Below are positions 12,560 to 23,719 of a stretch of 64,000 nt of DNA, piece after piece (position 1 is the stretch's first letter; each line of letters opens with the position of its first letter). The translations under genes and the position numbers were made by a program. Origin of the DNA: Setophaga petechia (taxonomy: Eukaryota > Chordata > Aves > Passeriformes > Parulidae). The stretch spans positions 13,642,503 to 13,706,502 of the forward strand of contig JANCRA010000007.1 in the NCBI GenBank assembly GCA_024362935.1, in the 5' to 3' direction. The notes below the pieces were generated by a model. It had not been told where the DNA came from, ran no database searches, and was given only the letters and a program-made list of their open reading frames with translations.

Positions 12560-14161
12560 CTGTGTATATAAATGTGTGCACATAGATAAAATAAGTCTGT
12601 TGGTGTATATATAAAGATAAATTGATGGATTTGTTCAAGAGTACATTTCAATGCAGCTCCTTGTTTGCCTTTTCTTAGCAACTGCATGTCCACCCAGAAG
12701 CTTTTTTCCAGCAACAAGAAAATTAAAGTACAGAGAAGCATATTCATAAAGCTGTGGCCATTCAGACTAAAGATAAAAACATTACAAGATTGTAGATGCT
12801 CAGCTAAAGAGATGTGTCTCAGGGGCAGACCTCTAAATGGTCTATTAGATAGGATGAGATAGTAAATCTAATTTGCCAAAACTCAGGCGTGCTCATCAAC
12901 GTTTCATGCTGTCAATATTCCATGCTAGCTTGCAGCCTTGATAGAGTTCCCATAGTAATGAGCCTGAGAGCTTGGGAGGATTTGGCTATTCTCTAGCCAG
13001 TCACCCTTTGTCTCACCAGTGAATTAGAGCTCCAGAATGTGCTCCACACACTGGCTGAGCAAACAGCCCTTCAGGTGGCAGAGCTATGGCAACTGACCAC
13101 TGGCGTAAAATGCAGGAGCGGCTCCAAGAAACACATGCCTCCTACATTCTCTGTGCTGGAAGAAAAAAGGATGAAACTAATTCCTTTTTTGTTTTTTTTT
13201 ACTTTTCAAAGTTCCAAATATGGTTTCATTTGGGAAATGGACTGTGCCTTGGAAGGAAGTAGGCTGCATTCTAAGAAACAAGCATTAAGAAAAGTAGTGC
13301 TGAGGTTTTCATTTTTTTAATTTGGGGATTCTCCTCTCTTCCTTAATGTTTCTTAAACTAAAGTTTTCATATCTTGAGCTTAAGCCTTCACCAAATTCAG
13401 GTCCCAGATCTTCTGCAGGCTTGTTTATCAGACTTCAGGATTCAGATTTCACACTGCCACATCTACTTCAACAGAATAATTTGAGAAATATTTAACACAA
13501 CTTTAAACAAATCCTTCTAGCAGAGCAAAAGTACAAACAAAACAAAAGAATAAAAAAACAGAGAGTACACAGGGTACTGGAGTGACATGTGGTACACTGA
13601 CCAACCCTATTTTTCGTTTCTGAATGATGTTTTTCCATTTCCTTTTGAGAATCATAAGCGTGTGCTTCTGTGGGCCACATTGACAATGCACTGGTACCAA
13701 AGTGGGAGAAAAACTCTGGAGCACAATCTCCCTTCTACAATTCTACCTGCTCCAATGCAAGTGAAATTCCCTAGTGAACTTACATAATTCATTAATCCAG
13801 CAATTAACTAACTCAATGCCAAAAAAGTAGGTACTACAGGCAATGGGGGAGCATGGCCAGAAGCAGACAGATGTAGTCATAAACTCTCATAAACCAGTCT
13901 CTCCTTTTTTACAGCCTACTGTCCATAATCCTGTTTTATCTCATTTCCTAAGGCAAATCTGGAGAAAGAGGTTATCTGGATTATACTATTCCAGCCTTCT
14001 GCTCATCAGAACAGGAGTCCTTTTCTTCACCTTATTTGACCCAGACGCAAATGTGAGTTCCAATGTGAGTGATTTTTCTCTACCCACACAGGAATAGAGA
14101 GTCCTGAAAAAAACCCTTTGGGGAAGAAGAAGGGGTAAAAAAAGTCTCTACCTGGACAAAT

Positions 14162-14207
14162 CCAGATATCCATCCTGGATATCTGGCCAATCTGATGCCA
14201 GATATCC
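14162..14207. repeat. Three-arm alternating inverted repeat
   Basis: CCAGATATCC occurs at 14162-14171, its exact reverse complement GGATATCTGG at 14177-14186, and CCAGATATCC again at 14198-14207. Loops are 5 and 11 bases. The middle arm can pair perfectly over 10 bases with either neighbour, giving two mutually exclusive hairpins. The surrounding sequence is not a recognised transposon. Confidence 0.9.
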
Positions 14208-14450
14208 AGGAAGTGGATGCAAACTGAGCTCCCTGCACTCAGCCAAGAGGAGTTTGTGCTGCACGAGACACTCAGCTGACAGCAACTGTAGGCGTTACCA
14301 CAGCATTTTCCTGTGAGGAGCACCCTCATCGAGGTTCAGTGTAGGGCTGTTCCGAGGTTTTTTTCACCTTCTACATAAAATCAGATGTTAACTTGCAGGC
14401 ACGTTGTAGAAAAACAACTTCTGAATTTGTTGCCACTCAACAGAATCAGG

Positions 14451-14495
14451 CTTGGAGCAGAGGTTGGACTTAAGACAATAAATGTCCAAGCCCTA
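14451..14495 (+). mobile_element. Possible degraded CR1 3' region
   Basis: CTTGGAGCAGAGGTTGGACTT, then GAC and GTCCAAGCCC, resembles the CR1 consensus region near its 3' end (GGAGCAGAGGTTGGACT, GATGACC, GGTCCCTTCCAACCC). The terminal octamers are absent. The match is short, and a chance resemblance cannot be excluded without a repeat-library alignment. Confidence 0.3.
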
Positions 14496-16384
14496 TCAAT
14501 AAAAGGGAAGCAAGTTACAGAGCACTAAGGCAAAACTGAGGTGCATAATAGTACAACATCATACATTAATTGTCCAAAGTTCTTCCAATAGCTACTCCAA
14601 ATGGCTGATCTTATCCTCCTGTTACAGAGCTATAATATCATTAAAAATGCATAGTCCTGGTGAAACCTGTACCAAGAGTCATATTAGCTTTTATGGACGT
14701 GTTAAGTATCTGACATTGCTTGACAATTAACTTGAAATGAAAACAAAACTACCTTCTGCTCCTGACAAACTCCTTGAAAATTTGTACTTTTTGTATCAAG
14801 ACATCATTTTTTCCAGTAAAGACAGCAATCAACTTGATAAAAAAATCTAAAAGAAGACAACAGCAATAAGCTTATGGTGTGAAATAAAAATCACCTGTGT
14901 TTCACACTTACTGAAGGAATAAAAAACCATTTTTCCTCTACCTCTGACACTTTAGCAGGACTGAGTCAGCACAAAGGCTACTAAATGCTGTTAAATGCTC
15001 TTTAAGGAAGGACTTTCACCAGGATACTGTGGTAAAAGATCAGAAAGATGGCTATTTCAGCAATGACCTGCTCAATGGACTTAGAAAAATAAGTTCACAC
15101 GCGTGTATTCTCCTAATTACATTTTAACCACACAATATGCTTTCACTTTACACTTTTAAGCTAGCAGAGATTTTTCAGATTCTATTGTGGTAAATCGAGA
15201 GCTTATTAATGCACCAGAAAAGCTACATTCTGCATGCTGTAGAATATGCCAGAACAACAGAGGATGTTATAAACAAAACAGTATTTCTAAATTTGAAATC
15301 ATAACCTTAAGTAGAAGGTGGGATTTACTCTGTTTTATACTAAAATCAGCAGGAGTTTTAACACTCTGGAATTTTGCTGGTATTACCAAAGCCAATAGTA
15401 TTTTATAAAAACAGTAGGATTAAATGCCTTCTTATAACCAGATAGAGTGCACAATATCTCCTTTCTGGGAAACCAGCAGAGGAGCCCTTAAATACAAAAG
15501 CATTTCCCATATTTTGGTTAGGGACATGTCAGCAAAGAAAGTAGATACAGATTTTCCTAAGAGATATCTGAACAGTGGGGAAAGAATGGTTCATACTTAA
15601 AATATTTCAAAGCAACAAAGCAAGAAGCATGAGCCACAGAAGGAGAATTAAATAAGGAGGCAGTTAACATATATTTCTAGGTGAGCCACAAAGAGAAAAA
15701 AGTTAGGTCACACCTTTACCTTGTGTAAAGGCGGCAACAAGGAACTATTTAGAAGCTACCTGAGGCAGTGAATAAGGCATGGATTTCAACTTGAAAGGTT
15801 TATCTTCAAACAAAACTTTAGGATATGTGCAATAAACATGAGGTTCTAATGTTGAAATCCATTCAAAGGGCATTTGAAAACAACTGATGTTCATATTTCA
15901 GTTTTCAGCAAGGCTCTGGAGTTTTGATTCGGTACTTTTATCTTTACCTGTTCTTCACTGAGTTTTAAGAGCCCTCATTTTTCTACCATACAGTTCTCTG
16001 CCTAGTTTCTGTCATTGGGTAGCTGACTCCTGCCCTTGAGTTGAACCATTTCTTGTTAGTGGCTGAATAGAGTTTGCAGTCTGTCGTTTTCTAGCACAAA
16101 GCAGTGGCTCTTGTGGATGCTCATTGGTTTGCAGGCTACCCAAGCCTCATATATCCACCACGCTGCTTCTTTATCCCCAGCAGTCTGGATTATGTCACAA
16201 TTCAGTTAACTCAGGTACAGCAAATTTGTTTCAGAATCATTAAAAAATTTACAAAGCCAAATTACCCCAAATGAATAACCACTGAAACCAATGTATAAAT
16301 AAGTGAAATTGTATGTAACTAGCTCTGAATTCCCAGTGTTCCTAAATACCTGGGATATTGTTTATTCATTTTGTGATCTAGGTG

Positions 16385-16413
16385 TCTAATTAGATTTGTT
16401 TTCTAATTAGATT
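16385..16413. promoter_or_regulatory. Duplicated homeodomain-type palindrome
   Basis: The 12-mer TCTAATTAGATT occurs twice without mismatch (16385-16396 and 16402-16413), start to start 17 bases apart. Each copy contains the palindrome TCTAATTAGA with a TAATTA homeodomain core. Paired TAATTA cores are typical binding sites for LIM-, PAX- or HOX-class homeodomain dimers. Occupancy is unknown, and a small local duplication would give the same pattern. Confidence 0.4.
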
Positions 16414-18558
16414 CTCATAGCTTGTTGAGGAGTTGCTGGTTATGTAGGCAAACACAAAAGTTTGCCACTATTCCCATTATATCTAGAATACAATATTCCA
16501 TGATTCACAAAGAATGATGCCTTAAAACTAAAACACGCCTAACCAGTTTTCATTTCAGGGCATTTCCTGTTCACCTCTTCCCCTTCCTGAATTACAGCTA
16601 AAGAAAGAGATATATTTTATTTTTTCAATAGAACAATAGCTTAAAAAAACCCAAAACAACCAAAAACTAAAAAACCAAATAAAAAAAAAAACCCAAATGG
16701 TTAATGTAACCAGTAACTCACAGTTTCCAAATATTAAAATTCATTTTCTAATTTTTCACACAGTGAGATTTCACAGAATACACCTGGTTTTTTTTTTTTA
16801 GCTGCAGCTACCACCTTGATAAAAAGACAATCTTGGGCTAATTTCAGCAATCTTGTAGCAGACTTGATATTTGGACTGTTCTTCCACAGGAGGCATTCTG
16901 TCCCTGTGAGAACTGTGGACATGGTAACCAACAGCTGTAGCACCATGAACATCACCTGCAGAATGAGAAAACCTGGATGCTGCAAATGTTACAGTCTCAC
17001 AGTTGACATCCAGGGAAGCCTAAGATGAAGGAAATACAATGCCTTTCACAATTGTGTAGTCTCACACACATTAATACTTTCAATACTTTCATTAATACTT
17101 CAGTAAATGCAAACTTGCTGCCCATATCCACCAAAGTGTTGTGGTTGGGTTTGCAAACAACTCCCTTATTTCACGTGATACCATGAAAAAACAAAGATTC
17201 ATCACGTGGCTCCTAATGACAGGGAAGAAATCTCCACAAAACCTAAACACTTCCCTCCCTTGAGAAATGAGATCTCTGGATTAGCAGTCTACAGATGGCA
17301 TTGTCAATAGTCTATTTCTACACTTTTCAAGTATCCTTATTCTTATGACAGGAAATCAGAGGAAGGAAAAGTCCTAAAAAGAGATACAGGAGATATTATT
17401 AACATCTCTGGCAGGTGAGCCTGATACCCAATGGAAAAAGAAATGTAAAATATTTTGTTGAAAGATATGTAACTAATCATATTTGTCATTATAGCAAAAG
17501 CAGAGAGCCTTCACCAAGAACAGAAATGACTCCCCAGTCATCAGAGTAGAAAGCAGAAGGGTTTAATGGTGTCAAGAAGCTATGGAGCCTGTCACACAAA
17601 CTGATCTGAGAGTAAGTGATAGACATTTGATTTAACTACTCCATCTACTGGCAAATAATTATGGCTAGTGTAGAGATACAGAGTTGCTTATATAAAGCTT
17701 TGTCCACAGAAAAGACTCAAAGAGCTATTTTTCTCTTCTTTGAACAAGTAGCAAATGCATTATCATCAGTGTAGTTCCTTTCCAGGTTCCAGACCCTGGG
17801 GTTTATATTATGACATGGTGACATGGTTTTAAGCTGAGTTTTACTTGAAGGGCGTGAAGATTTTTTTTTCCTCAGTATAGCTCATAAACACATGAGATGT
17901 ATATGACCTGTATCATGATACACTTAACTTTTATTTGTACTCCATCCAGTTGATTCTTACTTTGATTGCTTGGGAACATAGTAAATCTTATGGCAGATTA
18001 TTCAAAGCTCCTCCTAAGCACTCTTCATCATAGCCAGTGTGTTAAGCTACAGTGACTTCACAAAAAACAGATTTTGATTTCTTTTCTCTTAGAGGCAGTA
18101 CAGAGTAGCAGAGGTTTGCAGGAACACCCAGGCACGACCAAAGATCTGCAAGATGCAATCTAAACACAGGAACTGGAGACTTACTTTCCTTCAAATAAGT
18201 CTCCTAATAGTTCATCTTCTCCAAGATGCAACATCATCTCTGAAACCTCATTTTTCCTACCCTGAACATCAGGGTATTCATAATTTTATGTGTTATATTT
18301 TCACATAATTACTATTATAGAATGCCAATAAGTCTGCATTGCCACATGCAATTAGTTAAATGACCTGTTTAGTCTTTTCTGCCTTTATTTTCTGAGTCCT
18401 TCATGTTCCCAATTTTTGAGTCGTCCAATGTAAATTCAACACAACAACAAAACAGGCAATTTTCTTCACCTCAATGGAGGAATGAAATTGTGAACCAGAC
18501 CAAGCCCTCTTCTACACTCCCATCTAGACTCCCAGGAAATGTTGCCTGGGTATAGACA

Positions 18559-18570
18559 CCACACACACAC
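18559..18570. repeat. Short (CA)n microsatellite
   Basis: About six CA dinucleotides. Simple sequence only. Confidence 0.8.
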
Positions 18571-19658
18571 TGTCATGCTCCTCTCAAAGGCCCAGAAAAG
18601 GTTTGCCAGAGTTAGGGGAGCAGGTTTTGGAAGGAGAGGAGGTGACAGCTGAAACACTCTATTGGTTGAGAAGTTAAAACCAACAGCCAACCCCAAGACA
18701 ACTGCTGGAAACGTGGAACAGCAGGTAACAATGGGCTTCTACCACTTCTGGGAAATTTCAGCCCTTGTAGAAGCATGGGAATAGAGTATGAACAAGAACA
18801 ACAGAATTAGCTTTTATCTTCTGTATCATCTCTGGACACAATTCTGCAAGTCCTGGAGCTGCAGCCGAGATAACAGAACTAGACCTCAAACACAAAATAA
18901 AATTCTATATCCACACACTGCCATCTGCGCCCTTTCTTTCAGATTTGGTCCATGAAATCAAAGTTCCTAGTCACAATATTTTTTTTTATCTTATGCATTG
19001 TCCAACGATTTTCCCTAAACTACTTGCTACGGATCAGTACATCCTTGATAAGACAATTGCAATTTGGAACAAACTCACTGTTACTTCCAAGGGGACAAAG
19101 CTGATAGATAAAGAACAAGAAGCACCAACTCAGTTATATATTTTATGTTCAACAAAAATGAAAAATATTGATATAATAAGATTCAAATAGTACTAAGGGC
19201 AGGAACTGTGGTCTGATTCCCAAAATCCAAATTTAAGCAAATGTGATGGCTTTTATGAACACTGTTCAACAAAGAACAAATAACAATGATCAGCCAATAT
19301 ACTTCCTATAGCTTTGTCAATTATTGTTTCATCAGGGTTTACAAGTTTGCAGTTTAACACTTCTGTGTGATGATTATGGAGGGTCTGATCTGTGTCAAAT
19401 CTGTAGTTTTACTTTACACCTTTCAGGGTCAAAACAAACTCTGGGATATGTTTGGTTGCAATAGTAACTATTGGTATGTTTTGCATAATGAAAGGTTTCA
19501 CAATATAAATTGGGATTACTGATTACAGTCAGAAAAAGTGCTGTTGGTTTTTTTTATAAAAGAAAAACAAAAAAGCTCTTGAAAACTTTTCTGGATGTTG
19601 CTACAGGAGGGAAAAAAAGTTGTACAGTAAAACAATAAACTTTCCCCTTTTCCATAGG

Positions 19659-19760
19659 TTTGAGATCCAGAGAGGGAAAGCGGTGAAGCGCCCTCCTCCT
19701 CCTCCCCTCACAGCGCGCCCAGCAGGGAGCTGTACATGTACGCGCAAGCCTCAGCCCTGC
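19659..19760. promoter_or_regulatory. Second CpG-rich islet with CT/GA-rich arm
   Basis: Six CpGs occur within about 80 bases, alongside a CCTCCTCCTCCTCCCC tract and a perfect palindrome GTACATGTAC at 19732-19741. A good splice-acceptor-like string (pyrimidine-rich, ending CCATAG) sits just left of 19659. The plus-strand frame following it stays open to a TAA near 19774, but its product is Pro/Arg-rich and unrecognised; the minus-strand frame 19554-19799 is equally unconvincing. It may be a small promoter, a non-coding exon or a chance GC-rich patch. Confidence 0.3.
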
Positions 19761-20268
19761 TCCTGGGTCTCTGCTTAAAGCATTACACTCATGTGCCAAG
19801 TTCAGTGTTTAAACAAAACACTGGTTTGTTCCTTTAGCAAAAGCTATTCAACAGGATAAGAAAAAAGCGTGTTGATTTTCAGTGATGATTTAAATAGCCG
19901 CATATGTTTTCAATGTCTATTCTTCTGGGGAAAATTTTTGCACTGGAATATTGGCAGCTCAGGCTCTGACCTCAGGAATATCTCTCATGGTTTCAGAAGG
20001 GATCTCTGCACCTCTTGTGTTTAAAGAAGATAGAAATCTTGTCCACATTTCGGGTGTTTGCCACTGCTTTAAGATGAGTGAAAGTCTGTTCCCTTGAAAC
20101 CAACAGTAAATGTTTTAACAGGGATGGGACAGGGGTTTTGCTGAATTTCACTAAATTGTTCCTACCATCTGCAGGATCAATGGTTATGAACATAACTTCA
20201 AAAGGAGTACATTCAGATCCTCTAAGTTCAATGAAAAGGAGATAGACATCTAAGTGACTTCAGCGTTT

Positions 20269-20283
20269 AAAAAAAAAAAAAAA
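20269..20283. repeat. A15 homopolymer tract
   Basis: Fifteen A residues. No recognisable retro-inserted sequence precedes the tract. Confidence 0.9.
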
Positions 20284-20745
20284 CACCTGTTCATCTCATT
20301 CAAATGTAAATTATAGACAACCTTTTCCTCTAACTTCTGCAAAAAAATAATCAGCCACATGCTTCATGTCTCTGTTAATACATCAGATTTTAAGTGAAAT
20401 TACAAAAACCGCTTGACCAAAGCATTAACATTGTTAAATGAATCAGGTGAGAGTTTATGGATCTACATTATTTCCTAAATATATTCAGGCAAAATCTTCA
20501 GGCACCCTAAATCTGGATTTGAAAATGGATTCATTTGGATGGAGAATGCAGACAGTATGGACTGGTTTCCCTGTCAGGAGCCAGAAGATGTCCCTGATCT
20601 CTGAGTGTGAACACAATCAGTTCTTTGTGCACTGTCCCATGGAGATTTCAGGCTGATTCTTTGTTCAGATTCAACAATTTTTCAGTAGTCTGAAAAAGAA
20701 GAAACTTCTCTTTCTGTGGTGGTCTCTGAAAATAATGCTATTTAA

Positions 20746-20913
20746 AATTACAGCATTTTACCTCACCATATGCCTGCAGGCAGCGGAAGCAATTGTCAAC
20801 AAATATCACTGTTAATTGGTAGAGGTGGAGAAAGACGAACACAGGCCATGTTAAGATTTATATCAGACCCAGGAGTACATCGCCTCTTCAACCTTTATTT
20901 GTTTTGTCAATAT
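20746..20913 (+). other. Weak candidate exon (open frame ending at a strong donor)
   Basis: A frame with no stop runs from 20746 into a strong splice donor, TAT/GTAAGTG, at 20914, and ends at TAA 20923-20925. It includes an ATG at 20770 that would give a 51-codon peptide. CTGCAG at 20773-20778 could serve as an acceptor but has a poor pyrimidine tract. The predicted peptide is basic in the middle and hydrophobic at its end, and I do not recognise it. The opposite strand also has an open frame here, with a pyrimidine-rich acceptor-like string and a GAG/GTAAAA donor near 20762. That ambiguity argues for chance. Recorded only so that transcript data can settle it. Confidence 0.12.
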
Positions 20914-23651
20914 GTAAGTGTCTAAAATGTGCAAGTCTATAGCTCCCAGCTAGGGGAAAAAAACTGTACAGAATAATATATCAACACAGCACCTTTAGGA
21001 ATTTTAAAAAATTTACCAGGAAATCCTTATGGATTCCTGATAGTTCCCTGAACTTGTGCATTATCTGATTCAAATTAGCCTCTTGAACAGCACACAGAAC
21101 TTGAGCTCTAAAAAGGAGCTTTATAGAAGTCAAGAGCAACAGTCAAATACAAACTGTGCCATCCACACTGTGCATAATTATATTATGAATTACTATTAAC
21201 TGTTAACACACAATTGTCAGCTATTAGCCTAACTGTATTGCAAGAAAATTATCATATATGGAAGAAATTAACACTCTCGAATCCTTCCAGGGAATACTGG
21301 AGTTGCTGTACTGTCTCTTTTCTCTTCTGCCATAGTTGGAGCAGCACTATATCTTTTGTACTGTTAGCCAATGTGCCTTTGGGTCAGGCCCCTGTTTCTA
21401 CCGGCGTCAGTTTAAATGGGGTACATGTCAGAACAAAAAGTGCAAGAAATAAGAACAATTGTCTGTATGCACTCATAGACCACTAACTACAACTACATCC
21501 ATTTTTATCCATCCTGTTATTAACAGAATATTTAATTTTGCAAAACATATTTGAAAAAGGTAATTTCCCCTATTTCATTGCCATACACGTTAAAGAAATG
21601 TGAGTGGTGTACTTCAATTTGGTACACATTGATCTGGTTATTACTTGCAGACTCAGACCCTTGGACTTTTCTATTTGAACAAGAGTTAAGACAAAGCAGA
21701 ATTTTATAAGAAATAAAATTATTTCAAAATGAAGAAAACACTATCTCAGATATGTTTTATGCCTTATTTTTTGAACTTTTCTGCAAGAGCTTAGGCATGC
21801 ACAGAACACTATGAATTTCAGCTAGTGCAAAACTACTTTTGGAGGCCAGAAAGAGCTGTTTCAATTAGCTCTACTTCTCTCTCACAACACACAAAATACA
21901 CGTCTCCAGCAGTAGTTTCTATATCAAGATCAAATTGAACAGCATTTATTTCAAAAAGGCAGTCAAGCTTTAAAGAATTCAGTAACATGTGGTAAAGGAA
22001 AAAACCCAAACCACAACCAGAGGTACAAAATTAAAGGAGAGCAGCTATTACAGACCTCAGAACAGGCAGTTCATTCCTGTACCCTCAAGGCAACATTTAC
22101 TTTTACCTGAGCAGCTTGGGGTTTATGCTTATCTAATTGGTTCTTCAATCCCCTGTGGGATGTTACTTCCACAATCTCTACTCCTTAGTTTAGGAGACAC
22201 ATAGATAGCTGCTTTTTTCTAAACAAACAGCTGAGCATGACCTATATCAATGGCATCAAACACATTCCTTTGGTGTGGATATAAAAAGAACATGTCCTTA
22301 ACTTAAAATGTTAAGGGATTTGGAGCCAAGTATTTCAGTTTTAATTATTCAGATATCCTTAAAATATTTAAATTTATGACATTTCTTATGAAAGACTGAA
22401 GGTAGACTGGACAGAATGGCACATTTTTTCCCCTCATTTTGCACAAGACTCTGGTAAGTTATTTAGTGTTGCAACTTAAAAGTTACTCTCATTTAAAAAT
22501 TAGAATGTGCCTGAACAAACAGTTCTGGGTTTCGCATACAGCAGTTCAACGCCATCAGGATCTGAATTATCATTCCACACCAAGTTTCTGAAATAATTCT
22601 ATGCTACTAGAAACATACTCTGCCATAAAAACCTGCTTCCAAACCAAGTTGTCACCTTATATTGTAAATTATTCAAATTTGGTTTTATATGCTTCATGAT
22701 ATTTTGCACGTATATTAATTGCAGACAGTAGGCGACACTTGGAGGGAAAGCCAAGGTGGAGTTCAGAAGGCCTTGAGCCACTGTTGGCCCCTGGAAGGAT
22801 CAAATAGGGCTCATTACCATACCTCACTCCCCCACAGGCAATAGTAATGCTTCATAAAGCAGAGCTCTCCAAGCAGAGAGGAAAAGAGAAAACAGCAGCT
22901 GTTTTACCTTAAATATGGACATTTTTCTTCCTGCCACTCAAGCAGACTCCAAATACACCTCCCCTCTTCCCAGATAAAGGTTTTATCTATGAATTGCATC
23001 ACTAAACACTGAGATTGGTCTTTTTGGGTTTTTTCTTCAGAGCAGCCCCAGACAAGGGGGAACATTACAACTTTCCAAGGGAATGTTTGTATTTTAAGCT
23101 CAGCTGTATGCTACAATCTTTCTAGGTCAGGTCAGTTCAAACAGGGGCTGTGTATGGAGGGGGGAACAACAAACATATTTTAACTGTCAGTTGGAACTGA
23201 AAGAAACAGCACGAAAAGAGGCAGCTCAGCCATTGGTTTTGAAGCAGTGGCATTTGTCTGTGAGCGCATAGCCTACGAAAGGCGACAGGTTCTAAAATAA
23301 TGGTACTGGAGCAGGCACTGAAATGTAAAACATATGTCACACTTCTCCCTGCTCACAGAGAGCTTTAAAATATTTATAATGCTGCACCTTTCCCTGAAAG
23401 GTTTCTGCAGCCTTCTTGGGTTCACGGGTAGGTGAATCATCTCCCTAGAACTGCAAAGCTGATGCAGATTTGTTCCTCTGCATAAAGAGAAAGGCACAAA
23501 ATTTAAGGTGCAAAGGCACAGCTAAGCAGCAGTCCTCAAAGAGTTATTTTGCCAATATGCATTCATCCTGGTGCAATGTTTGCTTTCTCAACTGGATTTT
23601 TTGTTTTAAACTACTGCTTCATTCACAATACAAGCTGAAGCAATGATATTA

Positions 23652-23719
23652 TTACCTAATTACCTGAGAATATGACAAATTTCTCAGGAAAGTGAGATAT
23701 AGGGCTTTAAATTAGGTAA
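23652..23719. repeat. Nested inverted repeats
   Basis: The outer arms are TTACCTAATT (23652-23661) and AATTAGGTAA (23710-23719), exact reverse complements. Inside them, CCTGAGAA (23663-23670) pairs exactly with TTCTCAGG (23681-23688). A transcript could fold into an 8-bp hairpin next to a 10-bp closing stem. The asymmetric 21-base spacer makes a microRNA precursor unlikely. Confidence 0.85.

Larger units (their letters stand above)
12621..19658. other. Non-coding stretch, no gene seen
   Basis: No recognisable exon. It contains the three-arm inverted repeat at 14162-14207, a possible CR1 remnant near 14451, the duplicated TAATTA elements at 16385-16413, an 11-A run at 16681-16691 and a short CA repeat at 18559-18570. 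Open frames of up to 100 codons (for example 14027-14329 minus) show no family resemblance. Confidence 0.65.

Noticed and set aside
17071..17103. Repeated AATACTTTC elements
   Set aside because: Only three imperfect short copies in AT-rich DNA, within ordinary slippage.
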